Positions 16,886 through 24,051 of a stretch of DNA of 24,051 bases are shown one piece after another (the stretch's first letter is position 1; the number at the start of each line of letters is the position of its first letter). Under the pieces are notes generated by a model that had not been told where the DNA came from, did not search any database, and saw only the letters and a program-made list of their open reading frames with translations. Origin of the DNA: Burkholderiales bacterium (GTDB taxonomy: Bacteria; Pseudomonadota; Gammaproteobacteria; Burkholderiales; JAEUMW01); assembly GCA_016791285.1 (NCBI GenBank), contig JAEUMX010000132.1:1-24051 (forward strand), in the 5' to 3' direction. The position numbers and the translations under genes were made by a program.

Positions 16886-17872
16886 TCAGGGCCGGGTCGG
16901 CAAGTCAGAGGCGCCGAGCGCGCCGCCGCAGCTCGAGCCCTGTCCCGCCGTGCAGCCGTAGCAGTGATCGGCGACCTCGATCGGCAGGCCTTCCATGTCG
17001 AGGCCGATGAGATCCGAGAGATGGCGCCGCCCATGACCGTTCACGCGCAGCGGCAGGCCGAGCATCTGGTTGAAGTCGCAGTCGTACACGTATCCCCGCC
17101 AGTCCACGGACAGAAGCGTGCGGCACATCACGGACTCGAGATTCTCGTCGCGGTGCGCGCTCTTCAGGAGCCGCATGTAGGACTCGAACTGACCCTTCGA
17201 GACGAGCGTGCTGCCGAAGCGCTGGATCGGCATATTGGCGAGCGTGAAGAGGCGGTTGAAGACGATCCCGTGGCGGTTGCCCAACTCGCGGCGGTAGGCG
17301 GCTTCGAGCCCTTCCTGGGGCGGCGGCAGCGCGGGTCCCTGCGGGTTGTACACAAGATTGAGCGTGAGTCCGCTGTCCGGCCGACCGTAGCCCGCCGCGT
17401 TGAGTTTCCTGAGCGCGCGGATGCTCGCCTCGAACACGTGCTTGCCGCGCTGCCGGTCGACGTTCTCCTCGAGGTAGCACGGCAGGGACGCGATCACCTC
17501 GACGCGGCTTTGTGCGAGAAACTCGATCAGATCTTCCTGCCCGGGCTGTTCCGTAATGGTCAGGTTGCAGCGGTCCATTACGTGCACCCCGCGCGCGCGC
17601 GCCGCGGAGACCAGCCGCCGGAAATGAGGATTCAATTCGGGGGCGCCGCCCGTGATGTCGAGCGTCGGCACAGCCGAGACTTCTAGGTAGCGAATGACTT
17701 GTTCCACCGTCTCCGCGCCCATCTCTTCCTTGCGCTTCGGCCCCGCGTTGACGTGGCAGTGCACGCACTGCTGGTTGCAGCGATAGCCGACGTTCACCTG
17801 CAGCGTGGTCAAGGCCCTGCGATGCAGGCGGGGAAAGTCGGTAGCGGCAAGGCGGGGCAGGGTCGCGTGCAT
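16886..17872 (-). CDS. arsS: ArsS-type radical SAM/Cys-rich protein (TIGR04167), arsenosugar biosynthesis
   Basis: A 328-residue radical SAM enzyme. The [4Fe-4S] site CNQQCVHC (C32, C36, C39) follows LQVNVGYR. DITGGAPELNPHFRRLV supplies the SAM-contacting GG-x-P motif. The C-terminal Cys-rich domain (DUF3641 type) carries VMCRTLLSVDWRGYVYDCDFNQ and ends with CYGCTAGQGSSCGG (C304, C307, C315). Some family members have selenocysteine in this tail; here only Cys codons are used. TIGR04167 includes ArsS, reported to join the SAM 5'-deoxyadenosyl group to dimethylarsinous acid on the way to arsenosugars. An AGGA ribosome site precedes the ATG. It is the first gene of the minus-strand cluster containing TIGR04282/TIGR04283 transferases, which supports the call; the arsenic substrate itself is inferred. 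Confidence 0.9.
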   Translation of the reverse strand: MHATLPRLAATDFPRLHRRALTTLQVNVGYRCNQQCVHCHVNAGPKRKEEMGAETVEQVIRYLEVSAVPTLDITGGAPELNPHFRRLVSAARARGVHVMDRCNLTITEQPGQEDLIEFLAQSRVEVIASLPCYLEENVDRQRGKHVFEASIRALRKLNAAGYGRPDSGLTLNLVYNPQGPALPPPQEGLEAAYRRELGNRHGIVFNRLFTLANMPIQRFGSTLVSKGQFESYMRLLKSAHRDENLESVMCRTLLSVDWRGYVYDCDFNQMLGLPLRVNGHGRRHLSDLIGLDMEGLPIEVADHCYGCTAGQGSSCGGALGASDLPTRP

Positions 17873-17910
17873 CGAAGTTCCTGGTGACGGGGTCGCCGTA
17901 CTGGCCCCTG

Positions 17911-17925
17911 ATACGCAGGGCGTAT
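17911..17925 (-). promoter_or_regulatory. Inverted repeat upstream of arsS, possible operator
   Basis: A perfect 6-3-6 inverted repeat (ATACGC, AGG, GCGTAT) lies 38-53 bases upstream of the arsS start, in the 100-base gap after the AI-2E permease gene. It has the size of a dimeric regulator site, but it does not resemble a known ArsR or PhoB box and no regulator gene is adjacent. No clear sigma-70 promoter or terminator was recognised in this gap. Confidence 0.25.
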
Positions 17926-17972
17926 GCGTTCGGATGCGACCGAGCGCGCCGAGGTTCCCCGAACGACCGCGA

Positions 17973-19073
17973 TCAGACGTTCGCGCCGGGGTCCGTGGGC
18001 TCGGGGATGGCGACGGCGGGCGGCTCGCTGGCCCAATCCCGGATCATCGTGAAGAATACGCCGACCACCGTCGCGCCGACGAAAAGCCCGAGTATGCCGC
18101 CCGTGGCGAGCCCACCCAGCACGCCGAGCAGTACCACGCTGATGGGAAGATTCGCGCCCCGGCTGATGATGGCCGGTCGAATGACGCTGTCGGCGTTCGC
18201 CACGACGATCAACGTCCACAGCAGCAGGAAGACGGCCCAGCCGGTCCGCCCCACGTAGAAGAGCCATGCCGCGACGGCGAGCAATTCCAGATTGATCAGA
18301 CCCAGGGGGATCAGCGCCAGGAACCCACCGGCCACACCGAGGAAAAGCCATCCCTGGACCCCGGTGAGCCAGAGTCCGAAGGTCGCGAGCAGGCCCTGCA
18401 CGATGGCCGCGCCGAGAATGCCGTACACCACCGCGCGCATGGTGCTGCCCGCGGCCTGGAGCAGCTTCGGGCCGCGTGTCCCGCCTACCCGTTCGACGAT
18501 CGCTGTCAGGTTGCGGACGAGCGGGGCGCCGTCCCGGTACAGGAAGAACGCCACCAGCAGGCTTACGATGATCTGAAGAATGGTTTGCCCGACGTTCGCA
18601 AAGAGTCCGAGCAGCACTTCTCCGCCCTTGCCGATCCAGGGTCGCAGCGTCGCACCCAGCGCCTGCGTGTCGTGGGCGAGCGCGTTCCACCTATTGGCCG
18701 CTGTTTCGCCGAACAACGGAAGCTGTGCGACCCAGGCGGGAGCGGGCGGCAGGCCGTTCGCGAACATGTCCTTGGCGGCCTCGACCAGGGGCGGCACCTC
18801 GTCCACCACCTTCACGCTCAAGAAGACGATCGGCACCAGGAGCAGCGCGGCGAAGAACAGGATCATGATGGCTGCCGCGGCGGTGGCACTGCCCTTCAGG
18901 CGTTGCCGCAGCCACTCGAAAACGCGCCACGTGGAGACCACGAGAATGACCGCATAGAGAAACCCGGCTAGGAAGGGGCTCAGAAAATAGAGCGTGCCGA
19001 TCGTGAGCAGCGCAACGAGCGCTATGCCGACGATCTGTTCGATGCGAAGTTTGCCGGTGTAAGGGGGGGTCAT
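17973..19073 (-). CDS. AI-2E family (PerM-like) membrane transporter
   Basis: A 366-residue inner-membrane protein of the AI-2E transporter/PerM family. Two N-terminal helices (IVGIALVALLTIGTLYFLSPFLAGFLYAVILVV) are followed by a third, a cytosolic or periplasmic middle domain, and a C-terminal helical bundle with the family motif FFLYRDG and a glycine-rich end. I chose the ATG at 19073 (MTPPYTGKLRIEQ); the frame extends to 19148, but the extra residues are polar and Arg-rich. Members export diverse small molecules, and the name does not prove autoinducer transport. It lies upstream of arsS in the same direction with no visible terminator, so read-through into the arsS cluster is possible. 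Confidence 0.88.
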   Translation of the reverse strand: MTPPYTGKLRIEQIVGIALVALLTIGTLYFLSPFLAGFLYAVILVVSTWRVFEWLRQRLKGSATAAAAIMILFFAALLLVPIVFLSVKVVDEVPPLVEAAKDMFANGLPPAPAWVAQLPLFGETAANRWNALAHDTQALGATLRPWIGKGGEVLLGLFANVGQTILQIIVSLLVAFFLYRDGAPLVRNLTAIVERVGGTRGPKLLQAAGSTMRAVVYGILGAAIVQGLLATFGLWLTGVQGWLFLGVAGGFLALIPLGLINLELLAVAAWLFYVGRTGWAVFLLLWTLIVVANADSVIRPAIISRGANLPISVVLLGVLGGLATGGILGLFVGATVVGVFFTMIRDWASEPPAVAIPEPTDPGANV

Positions 19074-19197
19074 GGTTCTCGCCAATGCTCGCAACAGGCC
19101 GGCGCGCGGTCGCCGGGACCCAGAACCATAGCAAAATGCCGGGGTCACGCGCCTTCAGGCAGTGAGACTTGCTCCTTGGGCTAAGGCTATGACTTGC

Positions 19198-19287
19198 TGG
19201 CGGAGAGGGTGGGATTCGAACCCACGATAGAGTTGCCCCTATTCCGGTTTTCGAGACCGGCCCATTCAACCGCTCTGGCACCTCTCC
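19198..19287 (-). tRNA. tRNA-Ser (anticodon CGA)
   Basis: A 90-base class II tRNA on the minus strand with an encoded CCA end. The acceptor stem is GGAGAGG/CCTCTCC with discriminator G. The anticodon stem CCGGT/ACCGG encloses the loop CTCGAAA (anticodon CGA, reading UCG). A long variable arm typical of Ser, and the T-arm GTGGG-TTCGAAT-CCCAC, are all present. Nothing indicates degeneracy. Confidence 0.97.
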
Positions 19288-19297
19288 GTGGGCGCGA

Positions 19298-19303
19298 ATT
19301 CTA
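19298..19303 (-). promoter_or_regulatory. Candidate -10 box for tRNA-Ser
   Basis: On the minus strand TAGAAT (5 of 6 to the TATAAT consensus) ends 10 bases before the tRNA 5' end, inside an otherwise GC-rich gap. This places transcription start a few bases before the tRNA, as expected for a stable RNA. A convincing -35 hexamer at 16-18 bases was not found. Confidence 0.45.
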
Positions 19304-19417
19304 ACAGCGAATAGCGCGCGTGCGGTCGCCACTTTGACTCGCGCTCCTTGATCGCGGCGGCTGCTACCACACTCCAGCTCGACTATCTCACGATCGACAC
19401 GCCCACATCCCACCGGC

Positions 19418-19750
19418 TCAGTACCAGATACGTGTCTCCGGCGCCGACCGCGGCGCAAGCTCGATCGCCACCACCCGGCTGCCGATCACGATGGCACGTC
19501 CTGGGTGCCGGTCGTTTCCCGTCTCGCTGTACTCGAAACCATAGACGCGCCGGATCTTCAGGTGACCGTCGTCATCGCGCACCGCCGACAACGTTTCTAT
19601 TGCCACGGTATCGTCGAGGAACAGGTATCCGTCCGCCTGGCAGGCCTTCCGGCTGGCGTCGACCGCGGCCTCGCGCGCCCGCAGACTGGCCCAGAGCGTC
19701 CATCCGCCCAGAGCCAGCAGCAGCACGGTGACGAGCTCCTGTGCGGACAC
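19418..19750 (-). CDS. DUF3301 membrane-anchored small protein
   Basis: A protein of about 110 residues with one N-terminal membrane segment (ELVTVLLLALGGWTLWASL) and a polar C-terminal part: REAAVDASRKACQADGYLFLDDTVAIETLSAVRDDDGHLKIRRVYGFEYSETGNDRHPGRAIVIGSRVVAIEL in overlapping short strands. This matches DUF3301, a small conserved proteobacterial family of unknown function. The best start is a GTG at 19750, since upstream in-frame codons are an Arg/Ser-rich shadow of the trpB gene; GTG 19768 is an alternative. It starts 25 bases after the TrpB2 gene and is probably co-transcribed with it. Confidence 0.8.
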   Translation of the reverse strand: MSAQELVTVLLLALGGWTLWASLRAREAAVDASRKACQADGYLFLDDTVAIETLSAVRDDDGHLKIRRVYGFEYSETGNDRHPGRAIVIGSRVVAIELAPRSAPETRIWY

Positions 19751-19775
19751 GCTTCGACCCGCCCGCACGCATCCG

Positions 19776-21152
19776 TCACGCCGGCTCCGCCACGCTCGGC
19801 AAGCCGGAAAGCGCCATCGCAAGCTCGCGCTCGTCGTAGACCTGATCGGTGAGCTTGCCGGCGAAATAGTCGGCATAGGCCTGCATGTCGAAATGGCCGT
19901 GGCCGCAGAGGTTGAAGAGGATCGCGCGGCTGACACCTTCTTCGCGACACCGTTGCGCTTCCTCGATGGCACCGCGGACCGCGTGGTTCGCCTCGGGCGC
20001 CGGCACGATGCCTTCGTGCTTCGCGAAGAGGACGCCCGCCTCGAAGCACTGCAACTGGTGGTAGGCGCGCGCTTCGATGAGACCCAGCTGCTCGACGTGC
20101 GACACGAGTGGTGCCATGCCGTGATAGCGCAGGCCCCCGGCGTGGAAGCCGGGCGGCATGAAAGACGAACCGAGGGTGTGCATCTTCGTGAGCGGCGTCA
20201 TGTGGCCGGTGTCGCCGAAGTCGTAAGCGTAGCGCCCGCGGGTCAGGGTGGGGCATGCTGCCGGCTCGACCGCGACGATCCGCACCTTGCGGCCACCGCG
20301 CAATTGGGCGCCCAGGAAGGGGAAAGCGATGCCGGCGAAATTCGACCCGCCGCCGGTGCATCCGACAATGACGTCGGGGTAGTCGTCCGCAAGCTCGAAC
20401 TGCTCCATCGCCTCCAGCCCCACCACGGTCTGGTGCAGCAGCACGTGGTTCAGCACCGAGCCCAGCGCATACTTGGTGTCGGCGCGGCTCGCCGCGACCT
20501 CCACCGCTTCCGAGATGGCGATACCGAGGCTGCCGTTGCTGTCCGGCGACCGGGCGAGCACGCCGCGCCCGTATTCCGTCTCCGGCGAGGGGCTCGCGAT
20601 GCAGCGCGCGCCGTATGTTTCCATCAGCGCACGGCGGTAGGGCTTCTGCAGATAGGAGATCCTGACCATGAAGACCTCCACTTCGATGCCGAAGACGGCA
20701 CCCGCGAAGGCGAGCGACGAGCCCCACTGGCCGGCCCCGGTCTCCGTCGTGATCCGCTTCACGCCCGCCTCGCGGTTGTAGAACGCTTGCGCGACGGCGG
20801 TGTTGGGCTTGTGGCTGCCGGCGGGACTGACCCCTTCGTACTTGTAGTAGATCCGCGCCGGGGTCTGCAGCGCCCGCTCCAGGCGGCGCGCCCGATACAG
20901 CGGGGTGACGCGCCACTGCCGATAGATGTCCCGCACCGGGCCGGGAATCTCGATTTCCCGCTCGGTCGATGCCTCCTGCTGGATCAGCGATGCCGGAAAG
21001 AGCGGTGCCAGATCGTCGGGGCCGAGCGGCTGCAGCGTGCCGGGGTGCAGCACGGGTGGCGGCGGTGCCGGAAGGTCCGCCACGATGTTGTACCAGTGGC
21101 GGGGAATGCGGGATTCATCGAGCAGGTACTTGACGCTGTCGTTCACGTTCAC
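19776..21152 (-). CDS. trpB: TrpB2-type tryptophan synthase beta chain-like protein (TIGR01415)
   Basis: A 458-residue PLP enzyme, longer than ordinary TrpB (about 400), with the N-terminal extension typical of TrpB2 ([33 protein letters not shown]). The PLP lysine is K115 in GSHKPNTA, the catalytic Glu is E137 in TETGAGQWG, and the phosphate-binding loop is GCTGGGSNF near 264-272. [11 protein letters not shown] near the end is also TrpB2-like. It converts indole and serine to tryptophan or acts in indole salvage; TrpB2 proteins often work without TrpA. No trpA or other trp gene is adjacent, so pathway membership cannot be assumed. It lies 93 bases after the thioesterase gene. Confidence 0.92.
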   Translation of the reverse strand: MNVNDSVKYLLDESRIPRHWYNIVADLPAPPPPVLHPGTLQPLGPDDLAPLFPASLIQQEASTEREIEIPGPVRDIYRQWRVTPLYRARRLERALQTPARIYYKYEGVSPAGSHKPNTAVAQAFYNREAGVKRITTETGAGQWGSSLAFAGAVFGIEVEVFMVRISYLQKPYRRALMETYGARCIASPSPETEYGRGVLARSPDSNGSLGIAISEAVEVAASRADTKYALGSVLNHVLLHQTVVGLEAMEQFELADDYPDVIVGCTGGGSNFAGIAFPFLGAQLRGGRKVRIVAVEPAACPTLTRGRYAYDFGDTGHMTPLTKMHTLGSSFMPPGFHAGGLRYHGMAPLVSHVEQLGLIEARAYHQLQCFEAGVLFAKHEGIVPAPEANHAVRGAIEEAQRCREEGVSRAILFNLCGHGHFDMQAYADYFAGKLTDQVYDERELAMALSGLPSVAEPA

Positions 21153-21245
21153 GGTCCTCGCGGTGATGGGGTTGGCGAGTGATGGATCGGGTCTTGCCGC
21201 GAGGCAGGTCTCATCGCGAGCGGTCCGTCCGACGCGGCTCGCGTC

Positions 21246-21674
21246 TCAGCCGCCGACGGCACGCCGTCGGAAGTTCTCGGGCACCGGCGCCACCTTGCGC
21301 ACGCCGTAGTCGAAGAACACGATGCCGGTCTTGCCGCGCGCGACCTCGCGGTTCGAGGCCTTGTCGTCCATGCGCCAGAGGAGATCGCAGCCGTGCTTGC
21401 TGAAATCGGCGGCGGCCATGTGCACGATCATCACCTCGCCGTGGAAAGCCTCGGAGCGGTACTGCACTGCCGCGTCGGCCACAACGATGCCGACCTGCTC
21501 CACGTCCATCTCCCCATATCCGAGCGACGTGAAGTACCGTGCCCGCGCCTCGGAGACGACGGTGAGCAGCAGCGCGTTGTCCAGGTGTCCGGTGTAGTTC
21601 AGGTGGCTCAAGTAAAGTGTGATCTCCGTGGAGAAGGGCAACTGCTCCGGTAGATCGATCTGGATTCGGGCCAT
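21246..21674 (-). CDS. Hotdog-fold thioesterase family protein
   Basis: A 142-residue single-domain acyl-CoA thioesterase-like protein (4-hydroxybenzoyl-CoA thioesterase superfamily). The active-site helix region reads YLSHLNYTGHLDNALLLTVVSEARARYF (N26, H30, D32), the form used by the subfamily with N-Y-x-G-H instead of the classical D-x-x-G-H. The second half has VVADAAVQYRSEAFHGEVMIVH and ARGKTGIVFFDY, standard hotdog strands. Cytosolic; substrate unknown. Transcribed divergently from the YdcF-like gene and in the same direction as the TrpB2 gene. Confidence 0.85.
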   Translation of the reverse strand: MARIQIDLPEQLPFSTEITLYLSHLNYTGHLDNALLLTVVSEARARYFTSLGYGEMDVEQVGIVVADAAVQYRSEAFHGEVMIVHMAAADFSKHGCDLLWRMDDKASNREVARGKTGIVFFDYGVRKVAPVPENFRRRAVGG

Positions 21675-21794
21675 GGGTGGTGGTTTCGCTCAGGCTGCTG
21701 CGCGCCGTGCGCTCGGACCAGCCTGCGGATCCGTGGCGCCGTGAGTCACGTTCCCATCATACAAGACGGGCGAACAAGAGAAACGGAAGTCCCA

Positions 21795-22529
21795 ATGTCT
21801 TTCCTCGACCCAGACGATAGCTCGCCCGGCCCACCGCGCATGGACCAGGGGACAAGGCTATGGGGCATGCTGCGCCGGCGGCAGGTTCTCGTCCCGACTT
21901 GGCGCGGCTGGCTCGCGTTGCTGCTGATCCTGGCTACGCTCGCGTGGCTCGCGCTACGCGAGGCCCATTCCTTCCTTGCCATGACCGAACCCGTTTCCGG
22001 CGGTGCGCTGGTCGTCGAGGGCTGGGCTTCGGATCACGTGCTCGAGCAGGCCGTCGCGGAATTCGGGCGCGGCTCCTACGAGAAGCTCTATGTCACCGGC
22101 GGCCCCATCGAGGCGGGCGCCCCTCTGGCCGAGTATCGAACCTATGCCGAGCGCGGGGCGGCGGTCCTGCTCAAGCTCGGTCTGGCGGCGGAAGAAGTCC
22201 AGGCCGTACCGGCACCGCCGGTGCGCCAGGATCGAACGTATGCCGCCATGATCGCGCTGCGTCACTGGTTCGAACAGCATGGATCGATGCCCGCGAAGGT
22301 GCACCTCGTCACCCGGGGTCCGCATGCGCGGCGCTCCCGACTTGTGTTGCAGCACGCGCTCGGAGAGCGCGTGGAAGTGGGCGTGACGGCAGTTCCCGTC
22401 CTGGAGTACGACACCGTTCACTGGTGGCGGTCGAGCGCCGGCGTTCGCGATGTCATCGGGGAGGCGCTCGCGTACAGCTACGTTCGTTGGTTTCCGCCAG
22501 AGGCTGCGCTTGCCTCTGAGCATCGGTGA
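21795..22529 (+). CDS. YdcF/SanA/ElyC-like (DUF218) membrane protein
   Basis: A 244-residue protein with one N-terminal transmembrane helix (about residues 38-54, GWLALLLILATLAWLAL). A DUF218-like Rossmann domain follows: SGGALVVEGWASDHVLEQAVAEFGRGSYEKLYVTGGP near 69-104 and KVHLVTRGPHARRSRLVLQHAL near 170-191. Such proteins are linked to envelope processes, but the enzymatic role is not settled. I chose the ATG at 21795, 5 bases after a GGAAG Shine-Dalgarno (21785-21789); a GTG at 21741 is an in-frame alternative. Downstream is a 180-base gap before the next gene. Confidence 0.8.
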   Translation: MSFLDPDDSSPGPPRMDQGTRLWGMLRRRQVLVPTWRGWLALLLILATLAWLALREAHSFLAMTEPVSGGALVVEGWASDHVLEQAVAEFGRGSYEKLYVTGGPIEAGAPLAEYRTYAERGAAVLLKLGLAAEEVQAVPAPPVRQDRTYAAMIALRHWFEQHGSMPAKVHLVTRGPHARRSRLVLQHALGERVEVGVTAVPVLEYDTVHWWRSSAGVRDVIGEALAYSYVRWFPPEAALASEHR

Positions 22530-22593
22530 GACGCGCGCAATCCGACAGACACCTTCCGATTCTGGGATCGGTCTACTTAGGTCGAACAGTCGA

Positions 22594-22622
22594 TTGTAAG
22601 TTGGGTCCGCGGAGGCTATTGT
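22594..22622 (+). promoter_or_regulatory. Candidate sigma-70 promoter for the right-edge gene
   Basis: TTGTAA (22594-22599) and TATTGT (22617-22622) are separated by 17 bases, each matching 4 of 6 consensus positions. They lie in the 180-base gap between the YdcF-like gene and the GTG at 22710. This is the most AT-rich part of the gap. Plausible but unproven. Confidence 0.35.
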
Positions 22623-22709
22623 GGGGAGCGCGTTGCAGAACCCAGGCTTCGCCGACAACGGGTCGAGAACAAGACGGTTCCGCCAACGGCTTGAGTGAGG
22701 AGAACGACC

Positions 22710-24051
22710 GTGGCCAGAAAGATTCCGCAAGTTCGGGTCCTGCTCTTCAACGGCGAAGACATCGGAATGGGTTTCAACAGCGACAGCGGTTTGGCTGTTG
22801 GCACCGCGCTCGACTTTGACCCGCCGACCGCGGAGCCCGGGCAGGAGGCGCAGGCGTCGGCGCACATCGTGACGACGCACGACTCGATGATGGAGTCACT
22901 CGGCGTCTCCGCCGAGGCCAAAGGTCACTATGGGTTCTCCTCCGCCAGCCTGAAAGTCGACTTTTCGAAGAAGACGTCTTTCAACTCGGTCTCTTCGTTC
23001 GTCGTCGCGAAGATGATCATCAACAACCAGGTCCGGCGCGCGCGCAACTTCCGCATCAAGCCGGAAGCGCGTGTGCTGCTCGAAACTAACCGGCGCGAGG
23101 AGTTCAACACCGCGTTCGGCGATTCGTTCGTCCGCGGGCATTTCACGGGCGGCGAGTTTTTCGCAGTGATGCGCATCACCTCGCTCGACACGGCGACGCA
23201 GACCGATCTTGCCGTGGCGGTGCAGGCAGAAATCAATGGCATCGTCGCCGGCGGCTCGTTCAACGGCAAGTTCGCGAAGGCAAACAGCGAGAGCCATTCG
23301 CGCTCCGAGTTTCACGTCGTCTTCTATCAAAAGGGCGGCACGGGGGCAGAGGAGATTGGCACGACGCTCTCCATCGACGACGTGAAACAACGGCTGAAGA
23401 CGCTGCCCACGGCAGTCGCGAACCATCCGTTCCCGTATGAGATCGAGGTCGCGACGTACGACACGGTGCCCATTCCGCTGCCGCCGAAGGCGCAGGAAGA
23501 GAATTTCCTGCTTGCGCTCGCCGACGCCGAGCAGAAGAAGCTCGGGTTCCTGCAGCGGCGCAACGATCTCGAGTTCGCTGCGGAGCATCCTGAGTTCTTC
23601 GTCGATCCACCGCCTCCTGACGTGTTGCGAGCGGCAGCGCAGTCGTACCTGCGCGCGACCAACGCCGCGATCCAGCATGCCGTTGCGCTATCGAGAGGCG
23701 AGATCGACCCGCCGCAACTGTTCGACGTCACGAGGGTCGTGCCGCCGCTTCAGTTGCCGGTCATCACCTTGCGCAGGAAGGTCGGCGGCGTCGAGCGCAG
23801 CTTCGTCGACTGGTACGTGATGCGAAACCGGCCGGGCATTCTGTCGGACGACCAGAAGCTCGTGAACCACATCGCGGAACAGGCGCGGCAGGGCATCAGC
23901 GGCTTCTTCGAGATCGCCGATCCGGGGGGCGATCCGCTGAAGACCGAGCGCATGCGGGGCGACGCGCTTGCGCCGGTCGTCAACGATCTGACCGCCTTCG
24001 AGCTCCCGGTGTTCGAGCCGCTGAACGTGACCGCAGTCGCGCATCTGCCGC
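22710..24051 (+). CDS. Large protein of unknown function, MACPF-like motif, 3'-truncated by window edge
   Basis: An open frame of 447 residues with no stop before the window end, starting at a GTG behind a good Shine-Dalgarno (GAGGAG around 22697-22702). No signal peptide or obvious membrane helix is present. Residues 136-148 read FGDSFVRGHFTGG, which has the spacing of the MACPF signature (aromatic-G-x-x-aromatic, six residues, GG). It follows a helical stretch ending NRREEFNTA. Flanking stretches are Ser/Thr-rich and alternate polar with hydrophobic residues (80-105 and 165-205), as in the membrane-inserting clusters of MACPF/CDC proteins. Residues 255-300 include a Pro-rich linker (PIPLPPK) and a charged helix; 296-304 is again Pro-rich. 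A pore-forming-like fold is inference from one motif and layout. I do not recognise the family otherwise. Confidence 0.75.
   Translation, partial: MARKIPQVRVLLFNGEDIGMGFNSDSGLAVGTALDFDPPTAEPGQEAQASAHIVTTHDSMMESLGVSAEAKGHYGFSSASLKVDFSKKTSFNSVSSFVVAKMIINNQVRRARNFRIKPEARVLLETNRREEFNTAFGDSFVRGHFTGGEFFAVMRITSLDTATQTDLAVAVQAEINGIVAGGSFNGKFAKANSESHSRSEFHVVFYQKGGTGAEEIGTTLSIDDVKQRLKTLPTAVANHPFPYEIEVATYDTVPIPLPPKAQEENFLLALADAEQKKLGFLQRRNDLEFAAEHPEFFVDPPPPDVLRAAAQSYLRATNAAIQHAVALSRGEIDPPQLFDVTRVVPPLQLPVITLRRKVGGVERSFVDWYVMRNRPGILSDDQKLVNHIAEQARQGISGFFEIADPGGDPLKTERMRGDALAPVVNDLTAFELPVFEPLNVTAVAHLP

Noticed and set aside
16886..17872. Selenocysteine in the ArsS Cys-rich tail
   Set aside because: Some family members use Sec there, but all tail positions here are Cys codons, there is no in-frame TGA before the natural stop, and no SECIS-like element was sought successfully.
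19198..19287. tRNA-Ser as an island attachment site for the arsS cluster
   Set aside because: The cluster lies on the 3' side of the tRNA, but no integrase and no second copy of the tRNA 3' end was seen, so island integration cannot be supported.

Overview
The window reads as a GC-rich proteobacterial chromosome, most likely a betaproteobacterium. The reasons are the conserved block ftsK - DUF4124 protein - lolA - rarA - serS, small DUF4124, DUF547 and DUF3301 proteins, and strong third-position GC bias. The genus cannot be fixed from the sequence. No integrase, transposase, plasmid or phage gene and no CRISPR array was seen.

Left part, plus strand (1-6926): the 3' portion of ftsK (5' end lies outside the window), a DUF4124/BamE-like envelope protein, lolA, rarA, a clear intrinsic terminator, serS, and a small exported c-type heme protein. 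A perfect 8 x 7-bp tandem repeat sits directly against the rarA start codon, where a ribosome binding site would be expected.

Middle part, minus strand (6919-17872): about eleven genes read in one direction with 4-bp start/stop overlaps or short gaps. In transcription order they are: an ArsS-type radical SAM/Cys-rich protein, a PhnD-like periplasmic binding protein, a PhnE-like permease, a VTT membrane domain fused to an FAD disulfide oxidoreductase, a DUF547 protein, a TIGR04283 glycosyltransferase, a calcineurin-like phosphoesterase relative, two tandem TIGR04282 glycosyltransferase paralogs, a DUF3047 protein, and a TIGR03169 FAD oxidoreductase. ArsS, TIGR04282 and TIGR04283 are the families now associated with arsenosugar biosynthesis (earlier called rSAM/selenodomain-associated). 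The locus is therefore best read as an arsenosugar-like or related oxyanion-metabolite pathway with its own uptake and redox parts. No arsM methyltransferase, no ABC ATPase and no selD are present in the window. Two of its enzymes carry substitutions at expected active-site positions.

Right part: an AI-2E family permease and tRNA-Ser(CGA) (minus strand), then a minus-strand group of thioesterase, TrpB2-type tryptophan synthase beta and a DUF3301 protein. Divergent from these are a YdcF/DUF218-like membrane protein and, running off the right edge, a large protein of unknown function. That protein contains a glycine-rich motif with the spacing of the MACPF (perforin-like) signature.
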